DNA from: Lojkania enalia
Lineage: Eukaryota > Ascomycota > Dothideomycetes > Pleosporales
Assembly: GCA_010094045.1 (NCBI GenBank)
Contig: ML986629.1
Span: 1-64,000 of the forward strand
Direction: 5' to 3'
Length of the DNA: 64,000 nucleotides
The notes under the pieces are model-generated. The model saw only the letters and a list, made by a program, of their open reading frames with translations. It did not search any database and had not been told where the DNA came from. The translations under genes were made by a program, and so were the position numbers. Below are positions 22,741-33,396 of this stretch, piece after piece (position 1 is the first letter of the stretch; each line of letters opens with the position of its first letter).

Positions 22741-25302
22741 TTAAGCTAACACGCCTGGAAATTGTAGACCCTGTGCCGCAAAATTAATCCCGCCGCCTCT
22801 CCTCGGCCCTACGAAACCCTGTCTCTGCCTCCCCGTCCGTCCGCGTCCTAGCCAATTATATTTTAGTTCCTTGTTCAGCCTGCCCATCTTCTCCTGTGCC
22901 TCGTCACCGCTCTGCAAGCTAACCAGGACGCTGACACACTGCAGCATACGTCCGACGGTCTCGGTTACCTTTGCGGAATCCATCGGTTGCGGACGCAAGG
23001 CCGCAGGAACGGGCGTGTGCGGGTGAAGCATGGTAGGATTGGACGAATGGGTGGATATTGCCGAGAAAGAACCGGCGGATGTGTTGCTGGTTGCGCGCGA
23101 GCGAGAGGACGAGTTGAAGGATGTGGAGGTCATGGTGGTTGTGCTTTCGAGGTAGCCGCTACCTTGGGAGTTGAGGCTGCCCATTGCGTCGTGACTACTT
23201 CCCGCTGTACCGGGCCGGACAGGATCTACAGGAATTGGACTTGGCGACTCGAGCCCAGCGTTTAGGTTCTCGAGACTTAGGCGGGAGAAAATAGTCATTA
23301 GAGTATCGTATCTCGGTAGTATGACGGTGTCGCGGAAGGTGAGGAGGGTGAATCGGCGGACTTCTAGTTCGCCGAGGATGGGGATGTTTTTGTTTTCCGG
23401 TGATTTGGTACTCATCTCATCGGGAAGGAGAACCCCCCAAAAGTCAGCGGCTGCGCTGGAGGTCATGATGCCTTTGCCCTTAAACTCAAGGTCTAGCGGA
23501 AGGAATACGGCTTGCAGGAAAGGAAGGATCGTGGTGAACACAACAAGCCACATCTCTACTAGATGTGGTATGAGGCGATCATCGGGAACATGACGCAGGG
23601 TTTGGTCTAGGGAGGAGAAGCCGGTTGCTAGAAGTTCGTTAAGGTCTTCAATTAGGAGGATCGGGGAGCGCTTTTGTATACATCGTTTGACGTGCACAGT
23701 TACCAGAGCGTTGAAATCCTCAACTGGTGGTCGGGGGTCCTCGCCTTCGAAAATTTGTAAGAGTCGTGCTTTGAGAAGAGGCCAGGCGTCATCAGCTGAA
23801 AGCCCAGAGACACCAAAGGAATTGCCTAGATACATCATAGCATCATTCGAATACGCGAAAGCGGCACCGGGCGATGGTCCGAGGCTGCTCATGGGGGTAG
23901 CACCCAGACTGCTTGCGACAGAAGGCCATTCTGAGCGCTCGGTGCTAAAGGATTGGTTTCGTTCCCTAAACGGAGGTTCAAGCCCGGCGTCCAGATACGC
24001 GGCTGCCTTCTCTTCCTTCTTCTTTTGTCTTAGATGGCGACCGCCGTGTCTTAGATCTAACCCAGTTACAGAACCTGCGAATGAGCTTGCATGCCCCGGC
24101 GACGCGGGTGCTGCGAACGAATAAAGTGGTTGTGGCGCACTGGGATCTGTAGGTCGAGATGTGCTGCTTGCTGAAGATAAGGGAAGGCCGTGGTCGTCCT
24201 TGTCCTTTAATTTATGCTTCTGCCGAGAGAGGAAGTGGTGCTTGTGCTTTTCCTTCTCCTGCGGTTGGTAGGCATCTGGCCGTGGTACTAGGGTCGAGGT
24301 CGATCCGTTAGCAACCGAATACAGCGAAGCATTGCTGCTGATGGTGGAGTCGACCAAGCTGGTCGTGGACTGGTTCATCATCATGCGATTGAGCGCTTGC
24401 GAGCTGTGGATACCAATGCCCATCTTGCCCGGCGAAGGCAGCGCTTGGTGTTTCTTGTCGAAGTCCTTTTCCCGGTCCACTCTGATGTTCTTGGGCTTGG
24501 AGAATAGCTTCATCTTACTCTTTTCCTTCTTCTGCATCTGCATCTGCATCTGCTGCGGCGGTAGCTGCGGCTCTGGTGTGGTGGATGCTGGCTTGGGCGA
24601 GCCATGCTCCTGTGGGTTCTGCAGGCCCGGCGAGTGCAGAGGACTGCGGGGGAACGCGGCGTTCGCGGCCGTGGTTGCAGCCATCCGGCCGCCGCCTACA
24701 ATGCCATTCTGATAGGTCATGCCGTTGGTCCTAAAGGTGATGGTGTGGGCGCCGGGCATCGGCGGGGGACTCGAGGGTTGTCTCAGGCCAGGCGGACCGA
24801 CATTGGTACCCGGCTCAGGTATCGTGGTGGAGCGCTTCCTCATGTGCTGGGGGTTTTGGACGTGCATGGCAGCCTGAGCGGCGATCTGCGAGGCGCTGAG
24901 GCTGCCCGGATTCGACATGTTGGCGTGTTGGGTAGAGGGCAGACTGGCCTCGAAGTAACCCTGCGAGCGCTGTCTGGGGCGATGGCCTAGCTGGGCGCCA
25001 ATCTGGCTCTGGGCAGCATACTCTTGGTTGCGGAGGGGCAGATCGCCGCGGGGAGGGGCAGTAGGGCGCGAGTAATTGAGGGGGGGTTCACTCGCGAGTG
25101 CTGACGTAGGCGTAGGCGTGGGCGTGGGGAGGTTTGGGTTGAGGTTCAGGTTCAGGTTGGGGTTGGGGTTGGGGTTGGGTGCACGCGGAGGTAAGGGAGA
25201 GCGGCGCTGCAGCGTCACCTGCGATGCGTCCGAGTCGGAGTCGTCCAGCACATCTGGCCGCTGCACTGTGGGTGTTTGCGGCGGCGGCGGGGACGTTTGC
25301 AT
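22741..25302 (-). CDS. HbrB-like TORC2 subunit (Bit61/PRR5 type)
   Basis: A fungal HbrB-family protein, equivalent to yeast Bit61 and animal PRR5/Protor, an accessory subunit of TOR complex 2 that acts on polarity and the actin/plasma-membrane axis. In Aspergillus nidulans loss of HbrB causes hyperbranching. Single exon, 853 aa from the first ATG at 25302 (MQTSPPPPQTPTVQRPD). Upstream codons are open but lack an ATG. The first ~500 residues are disordered, rich in Pro, Gln, Ser and Lys. The HbrB domain begins near ADDAWPLLKARLLQIFEGED and includes FNALVTVHVKRCIQKRSP, LIEDLNELLATGFSSLDQTL, IPHLVEMWLVVFTTILPFLQ, and FRDTVILPRYDTLMTIFSRL. A Ser/Thr-rich linker and a short C-terminal helix follow. 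It is divergent from GON7. Confidence 0.88.
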   Translation of the reverse strand: MQTSPPPPQTPTVQRPDVLDDSDSDASQVTLQRRSPLPPRAPNPNPNPNLNLNLNPNLPTPTPTPTSALASEPPLNYSRPTAPPRGDLPLRNQEYAAQSQIGAQLGHRPRQRSQGYFEASLPSTQHANMSNPGSLSASQIAAQAAMHVQNPQHMRKRSTTIPEPGTNVGPPGLRQPSSPPPMPGAHTITFRTNGMTYQNGIVGGGRMAATTAANAAFPRSPLHSPGLQNPQEHGSPKPASTTPEPQLPPQQMQMQMQKKEKSKMKLFSKPKNIRVDREKDFDKKHQALPSPGKMGIGIHSSQALNRMMMNQSTTSLVDSTISSNASLYSVANGSTSTLVPRPDAYQPQEKEKHKHHFLSRQKHKLKDKDDHGLPLSSASSTSRPTDPSAPQPLYSFAAPASPGHASSFAGSVTGLDLRHGGRHLRQKKKEEKAAAYLDAGLEPPFRERNQSFSTERSEWPSVASSLGATPMSSLGPSPGAAFAYSNDAMMYLGNSFGVSGLSADDAWPLLKARLLQIFEGEDPRPPVEDFNALVTVHVKRCIQKRSPILLIEDLNELLATGFSSLDQTLRHVPDDRLIPHLVEMWLVVFTTILPFLQAVFLPLDLEFKGKGIMTSSAAADFWGVLLPDEMSTKSPENKNIPILGELEVRRFTLLTFRDTVILPRYDTLMTIFSRLSLENLNAGLESPSPIPVDPVRPGTAGSSHDAMGSLNSQGSGYLESTTTMTSTSFNSSSRSRATSNTSAGSFSAISTHSSNPTMLHPHTPVPAALRPQPMDSAKVTETVGRMLQCVSVLVSLQSGDEAQEKMGRLNKELKYNWLGRGRTGRQRQGFVGPRRGGGINFAAQGLQFPGVLA
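24530..24553 (-). repeat. Hexamer repeat coding QMQMQM
   Basis: Tandem copies of CTGCAT within the HbrB-type gene, read on the minus strand as Gln-Met repeats. It lies in the disordered N-terminal half and is likely variable. Confidence 0.8.
25133..25180 (-). repeat. Imperfect hexamer repeat coding Asn-Pro/Asn-Leu
   Basis: About eight copies of GGTTNG (+ strand) inside the HbrB-type coding region. On the minus strand they give alternating Asn-Pro and Asn-Leu dipeptides. This is a candidate length-variable tract. Confidence 0.8.
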
Positions 25303-25730
25303 CGTTGCGCGCGAGTCCAGTGCGACGTCAAGGTCAGTCAGGCCCAATCCGGGCGCGCGTTCTATGATACAGGGTCCCAGTTAACGGCTCGGGAAGGGGA
25401 TGCGCAGATTGAGGCTAAAACGGTGCCTTCATGGCCAGCATGAGTGTGGGCTGGATATAGATACTGAACAATAATAGAGAACAGATAATGACAGAGAGAA
25501 GTCGTTGTCGCAGAGGTCCAAGCGGAGGTCCGTCATTCTTGGCTGCCCTGAATGATCGCCGCTAGGTGGTGGCATGGTGGCGGAGCCTGAATCGGCAGCC
25601 GCTTGTCTCTCTTCCACCCCTCCGCCTCCACTACCTCCAGCCTCAATTATCAAGAGCCTTTTTTCTTTGGCCTTTTTCTTTTTTCCATCTTGCCCTTCGA
25701 CGCTCTCCCCACCAGCAACTCCCTGCCGGG

Positions 25731-26009
25731 ATGCCCTCTATAACCGCAACCTACACCTCCCCCACCAACACCCCGTCCCCACACCCCCTCTCCGCCTCCC
25801 TCCCCGCAATCTCTCCTGATCCCTCAACAAAGAACCGCGTCGCCTATCTCGTGGCCATGCAAAGCGCCGTCCGGACACTTCAAAGCGAGGTCAACGCCTT
25901 CTTGACGCAGAGGATGGACGACGACAAAGCGCAGGGCGGCGCCGGTGCGAAGGCGGATGATGTCAAGGAAGAGGAGACCTATGGCGAGGAGGTTGCTGAG
26001 GGCGAATGA
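25731..26009 (+). CDS. GON7: EKC/KEOPS complex subunit Gon7-like
   Basis: A small, acidic, largely disordered subunit of the KEOPS/EKC complex, which makes t6A on ANN-decoding tRNAs and also affects telomeres and transcription in yeast. 92 aa from the ATG at 25731. An upstream in-frame extension is Pro/Leu-rich and does not look like the family. Visible family features are the start (ITATYTSPTNTP), the short helix (RVAYLVAMQSAVRTLQSEVN), AFLTQRMDDDK, and the acidic end (KEEETYGEEVAEGE). It shares a 428-bp divergent promoter with the HbrB-type gene and is convergent with VPS39. The call rests on motif memory in a short protein, so confidence is moderate to good. Confidence 0.75.
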   Translation: MPSITATYTSPTNTPSPHPLSASLPAISPDPSTKNRVAYLVAMQSAVRTLQSEVNAFLTQRMDDDKAQGGAGAKADDVKEEETYGEEVAEGE

Positions 26010-26283
26010 TGGAATAGATCGATGGTCTAGCACACAATGGCCCTGTTTGGCTCGCCTGTCTGGCCGCCCAGACATGGGTAGGAAACGGCAGCGCATCGAA
26101 GAACGCCGAGCACAGCCGGACACTATAAGACAGAACAGACTGGTAAGCTATTAGGTAGACGGGATGCGCTATGGAGATAGCCTGCTGGGGTATCATCTGA
26201 GCCTACGCTACATAACCCTGCTCCTGGTGCGGTCGCCAACAAAAGCACCCGCGTGCAGCCAGCACAGGTATCATATATACCAA

Positions 26284-29200
26284 CTATCTCCATCCGCCTG
26301 TGGTCCTCTTTCCAATGCTACCCCTCAAACAACCCGAATGCACCACACTATTGTCTGGATACACTCTGATTGCGCTACCACCGAATCGCTTATGACAGAC
26401 AGCACAGTGCCGGTCCTCATCAATGACAACTCTCCGGTTCAGCCCACCAGGTATTCTTCTTCTGTGTGCGTCCACCTTTCCATCGCCTAGAAGTACCGCC
26501 GCTTCGACCTCGACTTTCTCAACGCCGCACAGTCGGGCTATGATGCGCTCCTCATTCATAACAGAATTGGCGTTACGTATCCGACCCCGGAAATATGACT
26601 CTAGTTCCCTCACCGGCAGTGTCGGAGGCACGAGCTCTAGGGTTGTGGCAGCGGGGAGACGCGCACCATGCTTGCTTAAAAGGTCCAGCGCTGGCGGCCA
26701 ATTTGGTTGATGCGGAGGTGGGGGGGCTAGGTAGAGTGAAAGAAGTGTGTGGTATATGGACGGCTCGGCATCCTCGGGGTCTGCCAAAGCTGGCAGCGCT
26801 GTTGAAGGATGAAAGGGTTTCGTTGGCGATACGGGCTGAGGTGCGGTGAGATAAGTTTGGTTGCAGTAGCTACAACAGTTAACATTGCACTACGTAATGG
26901 ATTCTTCATCTGCTCACTCTTCAGCTTTCTGGTAATCCTTCAGCTGGAACACATATATCGCCAATGCTTGCTTGTGTTGGCCCATTTTGCTAAGTACAAT
27001 AGCACGAGATTCAAAATAATCGGGATCTAGGAAAAATTGTCAGCTTTAGATGTGAATTCAGTGTGACGACGCTCACCATCAGGAGGTAGTTGCTTAAATA
27101 CGCGCACTTTATTATACTGCGCGCTAGACCTGAGGAACGTCTGTAGTCGGTCCCGCCATCGCTTCCTGTCTTCATCGCTCTTGAATTGACCGTCACTGGC
27201 CTTGAGCCTCTCAAGGAAGAGATCAATAAGTCTCTGATGGAAGTCAGGCGTGAGATCGTTCAACTCTTCAATGATATGCTCCAGATATTTCACGGCAAGC
27301 TTAGCATCGATACCTTGAAGGAAATCTACCACCATTTGACGTGGTAGGGTTTCCGCGTTCTCGGTGTCAGCAAGAAACACCTCCATGCCAAGGACAGGAT
27401 CCGCGCGTAACGGCCATTCAGCAAATTCGAGGATCAAATCCATCATTTCTGGCGGGAGCTGCTGCAAATACCCAACCGTCCTCTGGGGTCCCTGGAGTGC
27501 GGGTGCGACTTCCTCGTCCGCCTCGTTCTTACCAAATTTCTCCAAAAGCTCCAGTGCTTGACGGTGTAATTTCTTGCCATATAAGAAGTCAATGAGGTCA
27601 GCATATCGGCCCGTTTCATAAAGCTTCTCATTGACGACATCTGGCTCGCAGAAGTTAGGGAGTCGAAATAACGGTCTGGCAAGACTCGGATTAGCAAGCA
27701 TATACGCTCGGAAGAGCGTAGTGTCCACCAACTGTGCGACCTCGAGAAGCTTTGCCGCCCAATCTATCCGATCTGGAGGAGTTGCATCTTGTATGAAGTA
27801 CGCGAATGGAGGCTTGTATTCTTCTTGTTGGCTGTCGCTGGGAGTAGGAAGAGGTTTCCGGAGATTACCATCGGTGTCGATGTAGCGCTTAATCTGAACA
27901 CGACATTGGGCTAGGAAGGATTGGAGTGCATGTACAGCAAATTTGAGATCCTTTCCCTCGAGAGGCTTCTCTTGCTCCGCTTCGGATGATTTTCCTTTGA
28001 TGCTAGCGCTGTCTGAAGTACTTTCTTTGACTTGCGACCTAATAGATACCGTATCTGAATCTTTCTTCTTCTGTTCGGCCATGAACCTACTCATCATTCC
28101 TCGGCCCTTCGAAGATGCTGGAGCGGGAACCAATGGTTTACCTTCTACATCGTTGCTTTCGCCATTTGCCTCTTCCAGATCGGCTTCACTTTCCACGTCT
28201 TTCTCGCTTTCAGTTGACACCAAATCCCCAGAAATGGACTTTGGATATAGAGCAATGACGCGTGCGGGAGGGGCTTTCGCTTCTGTAAAAAGCTCCATTG
28301 CCTCCCGGTATTTCCGTAGCATAAAGAGGCCTTGTGCTTTGAGCATCATGATCTCTCGCACTCTGCCATCCTTGTCTTCTAGCAAAGTGTCCTCAAGCAT
28401 ATTGAGCAAGCTGAGAGCCTCATCATATCTTCCATTGATCACCAATTCATCAATTTGTGACTCATAGCTTTGTGCTCCCATTCTCCAGATGCATCGATCA
28501 CTAGCGACCAAGAACCCTTTACCAGCATGCGCGAGGCTAATGTTTGGTTGGGGAACATGCATAAAATTTGCGTTTGGAAGGGCGACTGTTTGTAGAAGAT
28601 TGAGTGTATCAGGATTCCTAACCTCGAGACCCCCTTTTGACGGTGGTTGTAGTGCAAGCATGTATGGGTACGAATAGGCGATGTGTTCTGGTGCGGAGGG
28701 CCACGGGACCTGTCTTTTATCCAAAGCATTGCCGTCTGTATCAATGAATAGGCTGTTTACATCTTTCGCTAGGAGCATTTGGCCCTCCCCAAGTCGCGTT
28801 GCTAGAGGCTTCGGTACCCAACTTCCCATCCCCATATATCCCATGCCGGATGAAGAGACAGCACCGAATCGTGTGCCTCCTTGTCCGCCAGCATCGCCCA
28901 AGGCACCGGGCTTGTTGATGTCTTGAATTTCTTGGCTCTCAACGTTCACCATAACAAATCCTGGGTCCATTCCAGCTACGATCTTTGTGCCCGTTGCCCA
29001 TGTTAGGCTCTTGACCGATGCAACCAGAGTAATTTCGGTGGCGTCGCCGGTTAATTCCATGTCCTGCCATGTCCATAGGATGATCTTCCGCTTCACTGCT
29101 ACAGCCAACCTACTTACAATAGATGGTATTCCGGTGCTGGGATCCTTCACAATATTACTTGTAGCCGCAAATGTGGTTGTACCTCTCGTCTTCTCCAGCT

Positions 29201-29617
29201 TCTCTAACAGTGTGTACTTTTCGAGATCGTGAATGGAGACATGGCTGTCTGATAACGATACGAGGATGTTCGCTTCTTTGATGATCGCGAGCTGTTGTAT
29301 AGGACGACGAGAGAACTTCTCCTCCTCCCGGAGGAGGTCTGCCGGCTTGATCTTTGGCGGCGTGGGCTCTTCAGGCGCTTCGCTATTCTGATCGCCATTT
29401 GGCGCAGCATCCGTCTCTTCGGTCGGCTCGTTGATACGGTAGATCCTGAGAGAGCCAGTGTTCAAGCCTACAAGGACCCTATCACCTGCGGGAAAGCGTC
29501 AGCAACCTGATCTAAAGTTCGTAAGAGCTCCATACCGTATGCAAGGATGGATTCGATCTTAGACTTGTCGCGCTGCTTGAGCTCGACTAAGGGCCGAGCA
29601 GTAAAAGCAGACAACAT
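26284..29617 (-). CDS. VPS39: Vam6/Vps39, HOPS complex subunit
   Basis: A HOPS tethering subunit that binds the Rab GTPase Ypt7 and drives fusion at the vacuole; it also takes part in vacuole-mitochondrion contacts. Four exons: 29617-29536, 29485-27077, 27026-26918 and 26869-26284. Introns of 48-50 nt are all GT-AG. The product is 1061 aa. Exon 1 plus 2 give MLSAFTARPLVELKQRDKSK...AYGDRVLVGLNTGSLRIYRI, the typical start of the CNH (citron homology) beta-propeller. The middle holds the Vps39 domain 1 helices (YEESQIDELVINGRYDEALS-type). Exon 3 contains the clathrin-repeat-like SRAIVLSKMGQHKQALAIYV. Exon 4 ends with the Vps39 zinc-binding motif CAVCHKRFGGSAIRVYPD and VVHSGC. The small exon 3 and all junctions are in phase. 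Confidence 0.93.
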
Positions 29618-31128
29618 ATTGAACTATGGGCCTTGCTTGATATCCTTCCATCAAGAATTCATCGTTCTGCGATCATGATGGGTGAAAGCGACGTAGTTCG
29701 AAGCTCCAAGGCTATTGTCGCTACTAGCTTGTTGTAGCTCCAACGAGCGTCATGCCAAGCTGGCCAGTGCGCTGCCTATTATAGCCACGTGCAACCCCAG
29801 CCCTGGAACAAATGCTGGAGATGCATGAGCTCTAATTATTTGTCGACATACAAGGTAGTCTACTTTACCCTTGGAGTCAGGTTGAGCTTGGAACTTGCTC
29901 AAGGATAGTTCCTGCGCCACATGGGAAAGAGTGGACACAATATGGTAGGAGAGCTTTATCAATTTGAACTATGACGGTCTCCAGAATGCACAATCTGGGC
30001 GGAAAACCGTTCCCTCCTCCCAAAAAACCAAGGTTTTTGTTTCAAAGGAGCGACTAATTCAAATCCCAAACTTATTACTGGCAAAGTCTGCCATCATCCT
30101 CCAACCAACCCAAACAAATTACCATGTCCCAGACAACGTCCCGGGCAAAGCCACAGGACCTGCAGGGCACAAAGCGCAACCAACCCTTCATCCTAGGGAC
30201 GAGGATAGCTTCAACCGACGCACAATCAAGCGCATCTCTATCACTTCCAGCTCAACTTGCATTCTATTCCTCCTCTTTGGTCCTTAAGAAAAAGAAAGAA
30301 ATACAAGGAGGGAAGTCAACGCTTGTTACCAATCAGCAGCTCGTCCAAGCCCCATCTTCCCCCAACAACAGCCACAGCGGGTCCGAAGATACATCCAGAG
30401 GGGCCGGTGGGATAGTGGAAGGGAGTTGGAGAGGCGAATGAGCGGATACATGCCCAATATGCGCGGCTCATTGCACAATACCACATCTCCCGCTCAACAT
30501 TGCATCCTTGACTTGGTCCCATACAGCTCTCGCGGCCAACCGGGCAAGCCAAACGGGAAGGCAGGGAGAGAAATGTAGGGGAGGAAGAAGGGAAATGGGG
30601 TGTAGAGAGAGTATTGGAGAGGAGCGGCGGGGAAAGGGCCTCGGGAACAGACATACCAAAGGAGATACGTCTTCTCATACACAATGAAACGATCGTAAAC
30701 TTTTGAATGATTGACGATATAGGGAATGGTATCTTGATAATAGAAACGAAAAGTTACTAGAACGCTTCAAAATGCATGAGGGGATATCATCCAACGCCCG
30801 TCGCAGATGTAGAGCATAACACAAGACAAATAAACCATAAATACATTAACTCAACACCCATCAAGCAGGCTCTGATGGTGGTGCTGATAGTGAATTGGAA
30901 ATGGAATGTATCAGAAAACACCAATTTCTCTAGATGGGAAGCAAGCGTCTCATCTGGAGTACCTTTGCAAAAAGTTAAGGCTTCAATTCGCAAAAGTGGA
31001 CCTAGAGATCAAGGTACGTAGCCTGAGCAATTACGTCTCAACACAGGCCGATATACTAGACCGCCGTCCTAGACTCAGAACGCAAGCGAGAAGGTCAGGG
31101 AGTCGACGGCTTCATCGGCAGAATGGAT
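29618..31128. other. Intergenic between VPS39 and PRM1
   Basis: Holds the VPS39 promoter and the PRM1 3'UTR. A 105-codon open frame from an ATG at 30124 to 30441 (+) begins MSQTTSRAKPQDLQGTKRN. It has ordinary codon choice but no domain, intron or family resemblance. It could be a small hypothetical gene, but I do not call it. Confidence 0.4.
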
Positions 31129-33396
31129 CTAATTCGCGAAGGGATCTCGTTTTTCATCCCGGGGAGAGGCAAAAGGGTTCTGATTCTCTTCGAGGGGTGA
31201 AGGTTGAGCCATCTGGCCATGACTGCTTGAGCGTAAATGGCCAGGGCGAGCGGATTCTGCAACAGCATGGTAGGCACCGACTTGGCCGACCTTTTCGGAT
31301 TGGTTTTCCTCGAGATCATTAGGGTCATAGATGGGGAAAGGTCGGGGTTGGATGGTGTATGGTGCCGCCTTGTTGACTGGGTATTCATAAGGCGGAGCGG
31401 CTGTGTCAGGGTATTCCTGCGCTTTAGGCACGTCGTCTGTGGCTGGATCGACTCTGTAAGCATCGCCGCTCTCCAGAGATAACCGATATTGACGAGGATA
31501 AAGAGTGAAAGCATAAATCAGACCGCATATTCCGATGAAAACCCAGATTAGAATAAGCCCAAGCGAAATCAAAGCCTCAGTTTTGATGCCGCTGATGATC
31601 TTGTCGACAATATGGGTAATGGCTTCGGTTACCTCATCTTTAGCCTTGCCATTTGGATCAGCAAGTAGTTCGGCCGCTGTCTCCGAGTCACTTTCTTCAG
31701 CAAGGGCTTTGATGGAGAGAGTGTCGTTTTTAACGCCGGGGAATGAGACATGGGCATGCTCCTGAACCCAGGTCAACCCCTTCTGGAATGAGGCGATCTT
31801 CAGCCCAATCAGACAGTTGAGTACCTCCTTGATTGGCTCTTCCAGAGGAGTATTGCCAAATACATCCTTCAGTACGTTGCTGGTCTCTGAAACAAATCCA
31901 TTTAATGTGTCATTGATAGATTTTGTTGTGGTATTCACCCAGCCAAGGATTTCACCATTGATTTCGGAGTCAAGCTTGTCAATAGCACCATTGACGCCAG
32001 TAGACCAGGACATGGAAGCGTTATTGAGCGACGTGATTACATCCTCGGCGAAATTCGCCACCTGTCCTGTGAGCTCAGGAACTTTCTGCTGGATTCCCCT
32101 AAGCAAAATATATTGACATAGGCAGGAAAACAGTCCAGCAATGCCCAGAGAAATCAGAAACAGCATGGGCACAGAAGTAGCATATGCCCAGGTCCAGCGC
32201 ACAATAGCTTGCCGGCGCGAAGATCCAAATCGGCGACCTAACCAAAGACCCCATGTGGATGAGTGAGGACGAGAAGCGAGATAAACGACGTCCATGGCAT
32301 CGTGTCCTTTTTGGAAGAGCCCAGCGCGCTCTTCCATCCGGCGATATCGGCGGATCTCGGCCCACGCCATAGGAATGCAAATAAGGATGGCGAGGAGAAT
32401 GAGTACACCGAGAGCAATCTTGCGCGCCGAGATCTCCATTTCTACGAGGCTGTCGAAGAAGTCGTTGATGCTATTGTTTTCGGAACAGAAATTGAGCCTC
32501 TCCTTTTGCGGTACTGGAAGAAGCTGACGGTCAAACTCGAACGTGTCCATGCCGCGGATGAGCTTCTTAACCTCCTCGAAAGGCAGACGAATAAGATTGT
32601 CTGTGAAGTTCTGGACTTCATCGAACGTCGGAATGGACTTTTGAAGATTCTGAAGGCCTTCTTCAATTTCGGGGGGGCCCTTGAGGTCTTTGAGCCTATT
32701 GATCTCGTCGCCCAGGTCGATGCTTGGAAGCGGAGAGTCAGTGAAAGGTAATGAATTGAGCCCGTCCTTGAACTTGTTGATGGCGTCCGTAACATCCTTG
32801 ACACCCGATGAAATGCCACCGGTAACTTCGTCGATCGTCTTGTTCAAGCCTTCCGACAGCTTCTTACCGACCTCAACAGCGGCTCCGACACTGCCGCGGA
32901 CAGCGAGGGTGATTAGACATAAGTAAGTGCTTGTCATCATGTGGATGACGAAGAGGGCAATCTCCTCTACGCCAGTGACGCTCATATCCAACATAGTCAT
33001 GAGGCCACTTACTGCCTTCTCGATACCGGTAGCAGTCATGTCGTTGAGGCCTTGTGACATATAATGGGGCATGGAAGCCATGGAGCTGCCGATATTCTCG
33101 ACTTGGATGCATGCGCTAAGGGCCTCCCTACGTGCAGACGAGAGGCTGTCATTGATGCTCGCGATGGCGAAAAGGAGCCGGATGAGAACAAGGATGAGGA
33201 GAATGGTCCAGCGATTGATCCATATCTGCGAGAGTCTAGCTCGAAGGCCGAGGTATGGTGTAAGGTATGGTGCATGGTTTATTGCAGGTCGTGGTACAGC
33301 TTGCGGGGCGTAGTAGTCTCGCATCTCATGATCGCCAGCGGACAGAGATGGAGGTACAGCCGGGAAGGATTGCTGTTGGTTCGCTGCAGAGGCCAT
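31129..33396 (-). CDS. PRM1: Plasma membrane fusion protein Prm1
   Basis: A multi-pass membrane protein that promotes plasma-membrane merger during mating and hyphal (cell-cell) fusion in fungi. Single exon, 755 aa. A cytosolic, Pro-rich N-terminus leads to the conserved YLTPYLGLRARLSQIWINRW and a first membrane helix (TILLILVLIRLLFAIASI). Later helices are at IALFVIHMMTSTYLCLITLA, KIALGVLILLAILICIPMAW, SVPMLFLISLGIAGLFSCLC and LGLILIWVFIGICGLIYAFT. Two large extracellular loops of helices with many Asn-x-Ser/Thr sites lie between them, as in known Prm1 proteins. The C-terminal ~100 residues are disordered, with Pro-Tyr motifs. Start ATG (MASAANQQQ) is the first in frame. Confidence 0.92.
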   Translation of the reverse strand: MASAANQQQSFPAVPPSLSAGDHEMRDYYAPQAVPRPAINHAPYLTPYLGLRARLSQIWINRWTILLILVLIRLLFAIASINDSLSSARREALSACIQVENIGSSMASMPHYMSQGLNDMTATGIEKAVSGLMTMLDMSVTGVEEIALFVIHMMTSTYLCLITLAVRGSVGAAVEVGKKLSEGLNKTIDEVTGGISSGVKDVTDAINKFKDGLNSLPFTDSPLPSIDLGDEINRLKDLKGPPEIEEGLQNLQKSIPTFDEVQNFTDNLIRLPFEEVKKLIRGMDTFEFDRQLLPVPQKERLNFCSENNSINDFFDSLVEMEISARKIALGVLILLAILICIPMAWAEIRRYRRMEERAGLFQKGHDAMDVVYLASRPHSSTWGLWLGRRFGSSRRQAIVRWTWAYATSVPMLFLISLGIAGLFSCLCQYILLRGIQQKVPELTGQVANFAEDVITSLNNASMSWSTGVNGAIDKLDSEINGEILGWVNTTTKSINDTLNGFVSETSNVLKDVFGNTPLEEPIKEVLNCLIGLKIASFQKGLTWVQEHAHVSFPGVKNDTLSIKALAEESDSETAAELLADPNGKAKDEVTEAITHIVDKIISGIKTEALISLGLILIWVFIGICGLIYAFTLYPRQYRLSLESGDAYRVDPATDDVPKAQEYPDTAAPPYEYPVNKAAPYTIQPRPFPIYDPNDLEENQSEKVGQVGAYHAVAESARPGHLRSSSHGQMAQPSPLEENQNPFASPRDEKRDPFAN

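Noticed and set aside
30124..30441. 105-codon ATG frame between VPS39 and PRM1
   Set aside because: No domain, no repeat in the window, and composition close to intergenic. Could be real only if transcripts or orthologues exist.
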